This document shows positions 35,961-42,967 of a stretch of 42,967 nt of DNA, piece after piece. The notes under the pieces were generated by a model, which did not search any database, was not told where the DNA came from, and saw nothing but the letters and a program-made list of their open reading frames with translations. Numbering within the stretch: position 1 is the stretch's first letter; each line of letters opens with the position of its first letter. The stretch comes from Rhodoplanes serenus (GTDB lineage Bacteria; Pseudomonadota; Alphaproteobacteria; Rhizobiales; Xanthobacteraceae): the NCBI GenBank assembly GCA_945861855.1, contig CAMAWG010000017.1:1-42967 (forward strand), written 5' to 3'. Made by a program: the position numbers and the translations under genes.

Positions 35961-36085
35961 GTGTCCCGGGCGCAGCGCGGCATGAAATGACGCGCTGCAG
36001 ACCCGGGACCCCGGTTGCTTGGTGAAAGGAACCGGGGTCCCGCATCTGCGGTGCACCGCTAACGCGCTGCACCGCGTGCGGGACA
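35961..36085. repeat. Intergenic palindromic repeat, family A copy 7
   Basis: GTGTCCCGGGCGCAGCGCGGCATGAAATGACGCGCTGCAGACCCGGGAC, then GGGGTCCCGCATCTGCGGTGCACCGC...GCTGCACCGCGTGCGGGACA. Sits between the MBL-fold gene and the convergent macrodomain gene. Confidence 0.88.
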
Positions 36086-36093
36086 CGCCGCGG

Positions 36094-36675
36094 CTAAACC
36101 AATCCCAATTCCGCGAGTGCATTGATGTGATGGTCTGCTGACTCGTTCGAAAAGCAGCAGAACACCACCCGCTCGATGCCGCGCGGATCGGCGGAGATTT
36201 CCGACACCACCGTTCCCACCGCGATCCGACCCGCGAGGCCCGCCGGGAAGCGATACACCCCGGTCGAGATCGCCGGGAATGCGATGGATTGCAGGCCGTG
36301 CTCAGCGGCGAGATCGAGCGCCGTGCGATAGCAGGAGGCGAGCAGATCCGGCTCGCCGCTCTCGCCGCCGCTCCATACCGGGCCGACGGCATGGATGACG
36401 TGCCTGGCCGGCAGACCATAGCCGCGCGTGATCCTGGCGCCGCCGGTCGCGCAGCCGCCGAGCGCCCGGCATTCATCGAGAAGCTCTCGCCCCGCGGCGC
36501 GGTGGATCGCGCCATCGACCCCGCCGCCGCCCAGCAGCGAAGCGTTGGCGGCGTTGACGATGGCGTCGACCGCGAGCGTGACGATGTCGGCGACCGTGAC
36601 CTCGATCTGCGCCGGTCCGATCTCCGCGGTGACAAGCGGGGGCTGCATCCCCACCAGTGTATCATGCAGCCGCAC
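36094..36675 (-). CDS. Macrodomain protein, O-acetyl-ADP-ribose deacetylase type
   Basis: A 193-aa protein made of one macrodomain. The ADP-ribose site is clear: VDAIVNAANASLLGGGGVDGAIHRAAG contains the NAAN and GGGGVDGAIH motifs of MacroD/YmdB-type hydrolases, and IAFPAISTGVYRFP is the second phosphate-binding loop. Members remove ADP-ribose or acetyl from ADP-ribose conjugates. The start may be the ATG at 36675 or at 36648 (MQPPLVTAE). It is convergent with the MBL gene and divergent from the TctC gene 88 bp away, so it is a single-gene unit with no visible functional link to its neighbours. Confidence 0.88.
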   Translation of the reverse strand: MRLHDTLVGMQPPLVTAEIGPAQIEVTVADIVTLAVDAIVNAANASLLGGGGVDGAIHRAAGRELLDECRALGGCATGGARITRGYGLPARHVIHAVGPVWSGGESGEPDLLASCYRTALDLAAEHGLQSIAFPAISTGVYRFPAGLAGRIAVGTVVSEISADPRGIERVVFCCFSNESADHHINALAELGLV

Positions 36676-36763
36676 AAATCATGCGCTTGACCGGACGCCG
36701 CTGGGCGCGTTTTCTGTCAGAATAAAATCGGCGAAAAGCCGGAACCGTCTTGGGAGGGACAGC

Positions 36764-37741
36764 ATGCAAAACCTTGCGATCAGAATCGCATTGGCCGCCG
36801 CGGCATTTGCGGCGCTGCCGGCATCACCGGCCGCGGCGCAGGATGCCTGGCCGTCGCGGCCGATCCGCATGATGGTGGGCTTCGGCGCCGGCGGCGGCAC
36901 CGACGTCGCCACCCGCATCGTCGCCGAGCCCCTGGGCGACGCGCTCGGCCAGCGCATCGTGGTGGAGAACAAGCCCGGCGCCGGCGGCACCATCGCCGGC
37001 GATCTCGTCGCGAAGGGCACCAAGGACGGCTACAACGCGCTGATGATCTCGACCGGCCACACGGTGGCGGCCGCCATGATCAAGTCGCAGGCCTACGACG
37101 CGGTGAAGGACTTCGAGCCGGTCGGCATCATCGCCAATTCCGCCATCGCCATCGTCGCGCAAAAGGACTTTCCGGCGAACGACCTGAAAGGCCTGATCGA
37201 GGTCATCAAGAAGGAGCCGGGAAAATACAACTACGCCACGGTCGGCGTGGGCTCGACGCAGCATCTCACCGCCGAGCTGTTTCGCCAGCGCGCGGGCTTG
37301 CAGGCGCAGGCCGTGTCGTTCCGCACCACCGGCGAGGTGGTGACGGCGCTTCTGCGCAAGGACGTGGCCTATGCGGTCGATCTCGCCCACGCGGTGCGCG
37401 GGCAGGTCGCCTCGGGCGAGCTCAAGCTCATCGCGCTCGCCACCGGCAAGCGCTTTCCCTCCATGCCCAACGTGCCGACCATGATCGAATCCGGCATGCC
37501 GGGCTTCGAGGTGAACGGCTGGTACGGCATGGTCTATCCGGCGGGCGTGCCGAAGGAGATCGTCGCGAGGACGCACAAGGCGCTGACCGAGGTTCTGTCG
37601 CGCGACAGTGTGAAGAAGCAGCTCGAGAACATCGGCGCGGAGGCGGCGCTGTCGTCGCCGGAGGCGTTCGGCAAGCTGATCGCCGAGGAGGTGGTCCGCT
37701 GGCGCGACGTGGCGAAGACCGCGGGGCTGGAGGCGCAGTAG
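36764..37741 (+). CDS. Tripartite tricarboxylate transporter receptor (Bug/TctC family)
   Basis: A 325-aa periplasmic receptor with a Sec signal peptide (MQNLAIRIALAAAAFAALPA, cleavage after AAAQ). Family motifs: WPSRPIRMMVGFGAGGGTDV, VVENKPGAGGTIAGDLVAKG, YNYATVGVGSTQHLTAELF and NVPTMIESGMPGFEVNGWYG. It differs from the Tat-exported receptor near 17 kb in its signal type and in the GAGGGTDV loop. ATG at 36764 has a strong GGGAGGGAC ribosome site. No tctA or tctB gene is present, so it is an orphan receptor, as is common for Bug proteins. The ligand is probably a small carboxylate. Confidence 0.9.
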   Translation: MQNLAIRIALAAAAFAALPASPAAAQDAWPSRPIRMMVGFGAGGGTDVATRIVAEPLGDALGQRIVVENKPGAGGTIAGDLVAKGTKDGYNALMISTGHTVAAAMIKSQAYDAVKDFEPVGIIANSAIAIVAQKDFPANDLKGLIEVIKKEPGKYNYATVGVGSTQHLTAELFRQRAGLQAQAVSFRTTGEVVTALLRKDVAYAVDLAHAVRGQVASGELKLIALATGKRFPSMPNVPTMIESGMPGFEVNGWYGMVYPAGVPKEIVARTHKALTEVLSRDSVKKQLENIGAEAALSSPEAFGKLIAEEVVRWRDVAKTAGLEAQ

Positions 37742-37756
37742 TTAGACCTCTCGGTT

Positions 37757-37872
37757 GTCATTCCGGACGCCGCGAAGCGGCGATCCGGAATCCATAACCC
37801 CCTGTGCTTGCGACTCAGATACTGCGGGTTATAGATTCCGGGTTCGCGCCGTCGGCGCGCCCCGGAATGACG
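37757..37872. repeat. Intergenic palindromic repeat, family C copy 2
   Basis: GTCATTCCGGACGCCGCGAAGCGGCGATCCGGAATCCATAACCCC is almost identical to the left arm of copy 1, and the right arm ends CCCCGGAATGACG. Lies between the convergent TctC and patatin genes, where it could also serve as a bidirectional terminator. Confidence 0.9.
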
Positions 37873-37881
37873 TGGCGAGGG

Positions 37882-39006
37882 TTACCGCGCCAGCCGGTCC
37901 ACGCCCGCCGGCAGTTCCTCGCCGCCCTCGGCGCGCATTTCGTCGCGCAGGTCGATCGTCGAGCGCACGCCGATGTCGTCGAAATGCCGGTCGAGGAAGC
38001 GGCGGCCCGAGCGGCGGCCGGCGCGATGCAGCATCTCGAAAAAATCGTAGTCGGTGTTCAGCCGGCTCTCCGGCGTCAGCTTCTTGCCGACGAAGCCCAG
38101 ATCGACCCGGTGCACGTTGATGCGCCGGTATTCGCCCGGCCCGGTGCCGTGCTTCAGCGCGCCCTCGTCGATCAGCCGCCGCACGAACTCGATGGCGCGA
38201 TACTCGGAGATGAGCGACGCGTTGAACGTGATCTCGTTGATGCGGTTGACGATCTCCTGCGAGGTCTTGGGCGTCGACGCACGCAGCACCGGATTGATCT
38301 GCACCACCAGCACGTCCTCGCTGTCGGTGGTGCGGAAGAACGGATAGATCGGCGGGTTGGCGGTGTAGCCGCCATCCCAGTAGGGCACGCCCTCGATCTC
38401 GACCGCCTTGAACACGTAGGGCAGCGCCGCGGATGCCATCACCACTTCGGCGTCGATCCTGTCGCAGGGAAACACGCGCAGTCGGCCGGTGTGCACGTTG
38501 GTCGCCGCGATGAAGAGCGGCATTCCGCTTTTCTTCACCGCTTCGAAGTCGACGAAGCGGACGATGAGGTCTTTCAGCGGATTGATGTTGAGCGGGTTGA
38601 CGTCGTAGGGCGAGAGATAGCTCGCCATCGTGTCGAACCAGGCCTTCACCGGCCCGCCGGCGATCGGGATGAGCGAGAACAGCCGTTCGGAGATGGCGCG
38701 ATTGAACCTCGACATGTCGCCGTCCCGGCTTGCCGCACGCCAGAAATCGCCGAGGCGCTTGCGCGCTTCCGCCGGGCCGCCGCGGGCGAGCCCGTCGGCC
38801 ACCATCACCGCGTTGACCGCGCCGGCCGACGTGCCAGAAATCCCCTCGATTTCGATCCGCCCGTCCTCCAGCAACTCGTCGAGCACGCCCCAGGTGAACG
38901 CGCCGTGGGCGCCGCCGCCCTGCAACGCGAGGTTGATGCGCTTCCTGCCGTTGCCGGGCTTGGTCCGGCCGGTGCGGCCGAGGGCGCGGGAGAAAATGTT
39001 CATCAA
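37882..39006 (-). CDS. Patatin-like phospholipase
   Basis: A 374-aa patatin-domain acyl hydrolase. It has the oxyanion glycine-rich loop LALQGGGAHGAFTWGVLDEL near residue 30, the nucleophile motif GISGTSAGAVNAV (GxSxG) near residue 60, and the catalytic Asp in YWDGGYTANPP. The Ser-Asp dyad is thus complete. It hydrolyses acyl esters of membrane phospholipids or related lipids; the basic N-terminus (GRTGRTKPGNGRKR) may favour membrane contact. Single-gene unit, convergent with the TctC gene and divergent from the Zur-like gene. Confidence 0.9.
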   Translation of the reverse strand: MMNIFSRALGRTGRTKPGNGRKRINLALQGGGAHGAFTWGVLDELLEDGRIEIEGISGTSAGAVNAVMVADGLARGGPAEARKRLGDFWRAASRDGDMSRFNRAISERLFSLIPIAGGPVKAWFDTMASYLSPYDVNPLNINPLKDLIVRFVDFEAVKKSGMPLFIAATNVHTGRLRVFPCDRIDAEVVMASAALPYVFKAVEIEGVPYWDGGYTANPPIYPFFRTTDSEDVLVVQINPVLRASTPKTSQEIVNRINEITFNASLISEYRAIEFVRRLIDEGALKHGTGPGEYRRINVHRVDLGFVGKKLTPESRLNTDYDFFEMLHRAGRRSGRRFLDRHFDDIGVRSTIDLRDEMRAEGGEELPAGVDRLAR

Positions 39007-39111
39007 GCGCGGTCCTGTGTTCCTTAAGCCGTTGATAAATCGAATTAAAATATCATGTGCCGATGATGTCGGAGGCCTCCGGCAGGGTGCGATGCGAACG
39101 TGGTGATGCTA

Positions 39112-39125
39112 TTGCTGAATTGCAA
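39112..39125. promoter_or_regulatory. Candidate operator upstream of the Zur-like gene
   Basis: TTGCTGAATTGCAA is a partial inverted repeat (TTGC...GCAA) 97 bp ahead of the Zur-like start, in an AT-richer stretch of the patatin/zur divergent gap. It does not match a clear Zur box, so it is only a candidate for autoregulation. Confidence 0.2.
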
Positions 39126-39221
39126 CATTAAATTTTCAAGGCGTCAATTTGCTGCGATTGGGGCCGGACCGGCTACAATCCCCTGGCCGGCACCCACAAT
39201 CGTCCGGCTTATATCCTCCTG

Positions 39222-39713
39222 ATGTCGCAACCGGTCTTCCACGCCCCCGATCACGACCATGAGCGGTGCACCGCCGACGCGCTGGCGCACGCCGAGACGC
39301 TGTGCGCGCAGCGCTCGCAGCGGCTCACTCCGATCCGCCGCCAGGTGCTGGAGGTGCTGCTCGAAAGTCACAAGCCGCTCGGCGCCTACGAGATCATGGA
39401 CCGCGCCGCGGTAAGCGGCGCGAGGCCGGCGCCGATCACCATCTATCGAGCGCTCGATTTCCTCCGCGACAACGGCCTCGTGCATCGCATCGAGAGCCGC
39501 AACGCCTTCGTCGCCTGCGTCAACAACCACGACACCGGCGACCTCGTGGTGTTCCTGATCTGTGAGCATTGCGGGGCGGTGGGCGAGGCCGCCTCCGCCG
39601 GCGTGACCGATCAACTCAAGGCCGCCGCGCGCGCGGCGGGCTTCACGCCCAAGGCGCCGGTGATCGAGATCGGCGGCGTCTGCGCGCACTGCCGGCAGCA
39701 CGACCATTCCTGA
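39222..39713 (+). CDS. zur: Fur-family transcriptional regulator, Zur-like
   Basis: A 163-aa Fur-family protein. The winged-helix DNA-binding part is LTPIRRQVLEVLLESHKPLGAYEIMDR to TIYRALDFLRDNGLVHRIE. Two structural zinc motifs follow, CEHC (LICEHCGAV) and CAHC (GGVCAHCRQHDHS), and the N-terminus is His-rich (HAPDHDHERC). NAFVACVNNHDTGD replaces the Fur-typical region, as in Zur. It would repress zinc-uptake genes when zinc-loaded. No znuABC gene is nearby; instead the stop overlaps the start of an EamA transporter gene (TGATG). Zur rather than Fur or Mur is the likeliest reading. Confidence 0.85.
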   Translation: MSQPVFHAPDHDHERCTADALAHAETLCAQRSQRLTPIRRQVLEVLLESHKPLGAYEIMDRAAVSGARPAPITIYRALDFLRDNGLVHRIESRNAFVACVNNHDTGDLVVFLICEHCGAVGEAASAGVTDQLKAAARAAGFTPKAPVIEIGGVCAHCRQHDHS

Positions 39714-40612
39714 TGGCGGAAGTCCCGGCGAGTCACACGCGGTCGCTCGACGCCGCCAGCATGGTGCTGGTGGTGTTCATTTGCCTCACCTGGGGCTTCA
39801 ACCAGCCGGCGGTGAAGCTCGCGATTCACGAGGTGCCGCCGCTCACCCAATGCGCGATCCGCTCGGCGCTGGCGACGCTGATGGTGCTCGGCATCATGCG
39901 GTGGCGCGGCCTGCAGATTGCGGCGCGGGACGGCACGCTCATGGCCGGGCTCATGGCGGGCGCGCTGTTTGGCCTCGAATTTCTCCTGATCTACCGCGGG
40001 CTTCTCTACACCACGGCGTCGCGGGCGGTGCTGTTCATCTATCTCGCGCCGTTCTTCGTGACGATCGGCGCGCGCTGGTTTTTTCCCGGCGATCGCTTCG
40101 GGTTGATGCAGTGGCTTGGGCTGCTGATGGCCTTCGTCGGCATGCTGGTGGCGTTCGGCGTGCCGGCGCCGGCGTCCTCGCCCGATCAACTGCTGGGCGA
40201 TGTGATGATGGCCTTCGCCGCCGCAGGTTGGGCCGCCACCACGCTCATCATCAAGGCGAGCACGTTGGCCCGCGTCTCGCCGGAAAAGACGCTGCTTTAT
40301 CAGATCGGGATTGGCGCCCTGGTCGCGGCGGCCGGCGCGCTCGCCTTCGGCGAGCGCATTGCGGCCATGCCGTCGGCGGTGGCGCTGGGTTCGCTCGCCT
40401 ACCAGACCCTCGTGGTCGGCACGACGTTCAGCCTGTGGTTCGCGCTGATCGTCAAATTCTCGGCCAGCCGGCTCTCGGCCTTCACCTTTTTGACCCCGCT
40501 TTTCGGAGTGGCGGCGGGTCATCTGGTGCTGGGCGAGCCGCTGACCCCCGCTTTTGCCCTGGCGGTGGTGCTGGTGGCGGCGGGGCTGATACTCGTCAAC
40601 CGGCCCCGGTAA
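39713..40612 (+). CDS. DMT/EamA-family transporter
   Basis: A 299-aa membrane protein with ten hydrophobic segments in two homologous EamA halves. The first half opens VLVVFICLTWGFNQPAVKLAI and continues FLLIYRGLLYTTASRAVLFIYLAPFF, and the second contains AFAAAGWAATTLIIKAS, YQTLVVGTTFSLWFALIVKFSASRLSAFTFLTPLFGVAAGHLVLGE. These are the standard EamA signatures; family members export amino acids or other metabolites. The ATG overlaps the Zur stop by one base, implying coupled translation. ispG starts 16 bases downstream. The substrate is unknown. Confidence 0.88.
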   Translation: MAEVPASHTRSLDAASMVLVVFICLTWGFNQPAVKLAIHEVPPLTQCAIRSALATLMVLGIMRWRGLQIAARDGTLMAGLMAGALFGLEFLLIYRGLLYTTASRAVLFIYLAPFFVTIGARWFFPGDRFGLMQWLGLLMAFVGMLVAFGVPAPASSPDQLLGDVMMAFAAAGWAATTLIIKASTLARVSPEKTLLYQIGIGALVAAAGALAFGERIAAMPSAVALGSLAYQTLVVGTTFSLWFALIVKFSASRLSAFTFLTPLFGVAAGHLVLGEPLTPAFALAVVLVAAGLILVNRPR

Positions 40613-40627
40613 GGCTATATATCTGCC

Positions 40628-41896
40628 ATGGAACAAGCGATGCCAGAGGCTGGAATGCAGGCGGTGCGGCGCCAATCGGTGCCGGTCCGGGTCGGCAATG
40701 TGACGGTGGGCGGCGGCGCCCCGGTCGTCGTCCAGTCGATGACCAACACCGACACCGCCGATATCGACGGGACCGTCCGCCAGGTGGCGGCGCTGGCTAA
40801 CGCCGGCTCGGAAATCGTCCGCATCACGGTCGACCGCGACGAGGCCGCCGCGGCGGTGCCGAAGATCAAGGAGCGCCTGCTCAAGATCGGCTGCGAAGTG
40901 CCGATCGTCGGCGACTTCCACTACATCGGCCACAAGCTGCTCGCCGACCATCCCGGCTGCGCCGAGGCGCTGGACAAGTACCGCATCAATCCCGGCAACG
41001 TCGGCTTCAAGGACAAGAAGGACCGCCAGTTCTCCGCCATCGTCGAGATGGCGATCAAGCACAACAAGCCGGTTCGCATCGGCGCCAACTGGGGCTCGCT
41101 CGATCAGGAGTTGCTGACGCACCTGATGGACGAGAACTCCAAGTCGAACACGCCGGTCGAGGCGCGCGCGGTCACCCGCGAGGCGATGGTGCAGTCGGCA
41201 CTCTTGTCGGCGGCGCGCGCCGAGGAGATCGGCCTGCCGCGCAACCGCATCATCCTGTCGGCCAAGGTCTCGGCGGTGCAGGATCTGGTGCAGGTCTATC
41301 TCGATCTCGGCAGGCGATCCGATTACGCGATCCATCTCGGCCTCACCGAAGCCGGAATGGGCTCGAAGGGCATCGTTGCGTCTTCGGCGGCGCTCGGAAT
41401 CCTGTTGCAGCAGGGCGTCGGTGACACCATCCGCGTCTCGCTCACGCCCGAGCCGAACGGCGACCGCACGCTCGAGGTCAAGGTCGCGCAGGAAATCCTG
41501 CAGACCATGGGCTTTCGCACCTTCGTGCCGCTGGTTGCGGCTTGCCCGGGCTGCGGCCGCACCACCTCGACCACGTTCCAGGAACTGGCCGGCAGCATCC
41601 AGTCGTTCATCCGCGACTCGATGCCGGAGTGGAAGAAGCGCTATCCGGGCGTCGAGGGATTGAACGTCGCGGTGATGGGCTGCATCGTCAACGGCCCGGG
41701 CGAGTCCAAGCACGCCGACATCGGCATCTCTCTGCCCGGCACCGGCGAGACTCCGGCGGCGCCGGTGTTCATCGACGGCAAGAAGGCGGTGACCCTGCGC
41801 GGCGCGACGGTCTCCCAGGATTTCCAGAAGCTCGTGATCGACTACATCGAACGCCGTTACGGCGCAGGCAGTGTGGGGCGGACTGCGGCGGAGTAG
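40628..41896 (+). CDS. ispG: 4-Hydroxy-3-methylbut-2-enyl diphosphate synthase (IspG/GcpE)
   Basis: A 422-aa enzyme of the MEP isoprenoid pathway, converting 2-C-methyl-D-erythritol 2,4-cyclodiphosphate to HMBPP with a [4Fe-4S] cluster. The N-terminal TIM-barrel part has [22 protein letters not shown] and [12 protein letters not shown], and [14 protein letters not shown]. The cluster cysteines are in [17 protein letters not shown] (two) and [21 protein letters not shown] (one), with the conserved Glu in NGPGES. Alphaproteobacterial IspG is longer than the 372-aa E. coli enzyme, as here. An essential housekeeping gene that marks the return to core chromosome. Confidence 0.96.
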   Translation: MEQAMPEAGMQAVRRQSVPVRVGNVTVGGGAPVVVQSMTNTDTADIDGTVRQVAALANAGSEIVRITVDRDEAAAAVPKIKERLLKIGCEVPIVGDFHYIGHKLLADHPGCAEALDKYRINPGNVGFKDKKDRQFSAIVEMAIKHNKPVRIGANWGSLDQELLTHLMDENSKSNTPVEARAVTREAMVQSALLSAARAEEIGLPRNRIILSAKVSAVQDLVQVYLDLGRRSDYAIHLGLTEAGMGSKGIVASSAALGILLQQGVGDTIRVSLTPEPNGDRTLEVKVAQEILQTMGFRTFVPLVAACPGCGRTTSTTFQELAGSIQSFIRDSMPEWKKRYPGVEGLNVAVMGCIVNGPGESKHADIGISLPGTGETPAAPVFIDGKKAVTLRGATVSQDFQKLVIDYIERRYGAGSVGRTAAE

Positions 41897-41940
41897 GGGC
41901 CACGTTCTTTTTGTTTCGGCCAGCAGCTTTCAAAACTTGA

Positions 41941-42162
41941 ATGCCAAAGGCGAAGATCAAAGTCGGTGACACTGTCACGCTGAAAAGCGGCGGTCACCTA
42001 ATGACGATTGTGGCCATGGACGGCCGCGACGTGCAATGCCGGTGGTCGGTCAAAGAGGATGTTAAAGGCGAGACTTTCCCCGCCAAAGCCTTGGTCAAAG
42101 CTGACAAGCCGCTCACGTTAGCAGAGCTTGTTCTGCGAAGTTACAAAGAACCGCAGTCGTAA
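41941..42162 (+). CDS. Small DUF2158 (YodC-like) protein
   Basis: A 73-aa protein with the YodC/DUF2158 pattern: IKVGDTVTLKSGGHLMTIVA at the N-terminus, VQCRWS in the middle and GETFPAKALVKAD towards the end. The family is a small SH3-like barrel of unknown function, common in accessory DNA. It starts 44 bp after ispG, but in a lower-GC context, and has no clear ribosome site. Confidence 0.75.
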   Translation: MPKAKIKVGDTVTLKSGGHLMTIVAMDGRDVQCRWSVKEDVKGETFPAKALVKADKPLTLAELVLRSYKEPQS

Positions 42163-42261
42163 AGGTGTGGTCAAAGGCGCGAAGCGCCGCAATCGTCGCC
42201 ATAAAGCTTCTGACAAAGGCGGTGGGCTTCGCTCCGTCCAGTTCACCTTAAAAACTATTGC

Positions 42262-42594
42262 CTACTCTATAAACGCGCGGATTTTGTTTTCGCGGGTAGC
42301 CGGAGCAAAGCACTCCAAAATTGGAGCCGTTGCGGTACATCCAGGTGTCCACTCAAATTTGAACCCGCGAGATTCCATGCAGTGAAGAACGAACATGTTA
42401 CCCGGCGCGGTTTGGCTTCTTGCGCTAAATTCCATTCTGCAATAGCCAAGTGCCTGCTGCTTTGTCTCGCCAACGCATCCACATAATGTCGCGCCAATGG
42501 TCCAAGCGAGCGTAGCCCGCAGGGTGAAATAGCCGGGCGCAATCCGCCTCTCTGCGTCAAAATCAGCGCAATATGCTTCGCTATTGCGCCCCAT
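42262..42594 (-). CDS. Hypothetical protein with a C-terminal Cys-rich tail
   Basis: Up to 110 aa, not recognised as a named family. The C-terminal half (VLHCMESRGFKFEWTPGCTA...LECFAP) resembles small secreted or lipoprotein-like hypotheticals of Hyphomicrobiales that carry a CMxxxGF motif and two later cysteines. The N-terminal half is less convincing, so the gene may start further in, near the Met of MEFSARSQ, or be a decayed copy. GAAGGGCAG upstream of 42594 could be a ribosome site. Confidence 0.45.
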   Translation of the reverse strand: MGRNSEAYCADFDAERRIAPGYFTLRATLAWTIGATLCGCVGETKQQALGYCRMEFSARSQTAPGNMFVLHCMESRGFKFEWTPGCTATAPILECFAPATRENKIRAFIE

Positions 42595-42613
42595 AGCTCT
42601 GCCCTTCGTATTG

Positions 42614-42814
42614 TTAAGCGAAAAAGTTAGTCGGCCCGCTCATGCCCGGCTCCGGGGCCGACAATCGAACAAGTGCACGTAGTGCACTTCTTGCACCCTG
42701 CTCGTGCAACGCACAGCCACAAACTTTCTCTGCCGCATCTTTTGCGCTGTCTGCCCAAACCTTGACGTATCCGACTTTATGATTCCGCCAGTCTTTCACT
42801 CGGTATTGGTTCAT
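42614..42814 (-). CDS. Small hypothetical protein
   Basis: A 66-aa protein (MNQYRVKDWRNHKVGYVKVW, then ADSAKDAAEKVCG). The N-terminus looks like small conserved hypotheticals with a YRVxDW...ADSxxDAAEKV pattern, while the remainder contains an 8-bp DNA palindrome (42671-42689) and does not look conserved. The ribosome site is weak. A dyad lies directly upstream of its start. Confidence 0.5.
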   Translation of the reverse strand: MNQYRVKDWRNHKVGYVKVWADSAKDAAEKVCGCALHEQGARSALRALVRLSAPEPGMSGPTNFFA

Positions 42815-42836
42815 TTGACGGGAATGTCCCGATCAA
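42815..42836. promoter_or_regulatory. Near-perfect dyad upstream of a small hypothetical gene
   Basis: TTGACGGGAATGTCCCGATCAA: TTGA-CGGGA-ATG-TCCCG-A-TCAA is an inverted repeat with one unpaired base. It abuts the start of the minus-strand small gene and lies in the gap before the plus-strand ORF at 42917. It has the form of a dimeric repressor site, but no cognate regulator is visible. Confidence 0.35.
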
Positions 42837-42916
42837 TGTTGAAATAGGAGGAGCGGCGTTGCTCGCCTTGAGCCGGTAGGCTCGGGGTGTCGAATCCACG
42901 AAAGGAAAGCAACGCC

Positions 42917-42967
42917 ATGAAGAGAATTACCACGATTGCGACTGGATTGCCGCCTGTCCCTGTGGGC
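42917..42967 (+). CDS. Start of an unidentified gene (cut by window edge)
   Basis: ATG at 42917 reads MKRITTIATGLPPVPVG to the window edge without a stop, preceded by a good ribosome site (GAAAGGAAAGC). Seventeen codons are too few to name a family. A GAGCC-GGTA-GGCTC stem (42870-42883) lies in its leader. Confidence 0.4.
   Translation, partial: MKRITTIATGLPPVPVG

Noticed and set aside
39611..41713. 700-aa minus-strand open frame over the EamA and ispG genes
   Set aside because: Low-complexity, Arg/His/Gln-rich translation antisense to two clear genes; typical of high-GC antisense frames.
42128..42385. 85-aa plus-strand frame after the DUF2158 gene
   Set aside because: Overlaps the DUF2158 gene and the antisense hypothetical gene, and shows no recognisable pattern or ribosome site.
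42267..42560. 97-aa minus-strand frame overlapping the Cys-rich hypothetical gene
   Set aside because: The competing frame has the conserved-looking CMESRGF region; this one does not.

Overview
The window is high-GC DNA with alphaproteobacterial gene content. Closely packed genes, GTG/TTG starts, abundant palindromic intergenic repeats, Bug/TctC receptors and lignin-type aromatic catabolism all suggest the order Hyphomicrobiales (Bradyrhizobium / Rhodopseudomonas / Pseudolabrys-like). The lineage is an inference from gene content and repeat style. There is no rRNA or tRNA to confirm it, and I saw no CRISPR array.

Layout. 1-143: end of an IS5-family element cut by the window edge. 0.3-4.1 kb (+): O-methyltransferase, aryl-CoA ligase and a membrane alpha/beta-hydrolase. 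4.1-9.7 kb (-): SDR, 4-hydroxybenzoyl-CoA-type thioesterase, HSD10-like hydroxyacyl-CoA dehydrogenase, feruloyl-CoA-synthase-like ligase, enoyl-CoA hydratase and DUF3237 protein. 9.8-16.1 kb (+): PcaF-like thiolase, a degenerate GGDEF protein, then ligI, a DUF336 gene, ligA, ligB and ligC of the protocatechuate 4,5-cleavage pathway. 16.2-23.3 kb (-): two tandem Liv-type binding proteins, livH-livM-livG-livF, and a Tat-exported TctC receptor. 23.7-29.8 kb (+): five tandem genes for MetE-C-terminal-domain (core-MetE) proteins. 29.9-36.0 kb (+): SDR, MaoC hydratase, acyl-CoA dehydrogenase, family III CoA-transferase, HIBADH-like dehydrogenase and an MBL-fold lactonase-like protein. 36.1-39.0 kb: macrodomain protein, second TctC receptor and patatin phospholipase. 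39.2-41.9 kb (+): Zur-like regulator, EamA transporter and ispG. 41.9-43.0 kb: small hypothetical genes in a less GC-rich, accessory-looking end.

How the genes fit together. The first 16 kb can be read as one route. A hydroxycinnamate is activated (CoA ligase), hydrated, oxidised and thiolysed to a hydroxybenzoyl-CoA, which is hydrolysed to a hydroxybenzoate. Protocatechuate is then opened by LigAB, oxidised by LigC and hydrolysed by LigI. The hydroxylase/demethylase that makes protocatechuate and the lower steps (LigJ/LigK type) are not in the window. The second half holds the most unusual feature: five core-MetE paralogs, all keeping the zinc ligands, transcribed away from a Liv-type ABC operon with duplicated binding proteins and followed by a CoA-linked oxidation module. 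Their substrate cannot be read from sequence.

Fifteen palindromic intergenic repeats in five families (A x7, B x4, C x2, D, E) lie between genes, including every gap inside the core-MetE array. Families B, C and E share GTCAT...ATGAC ends.
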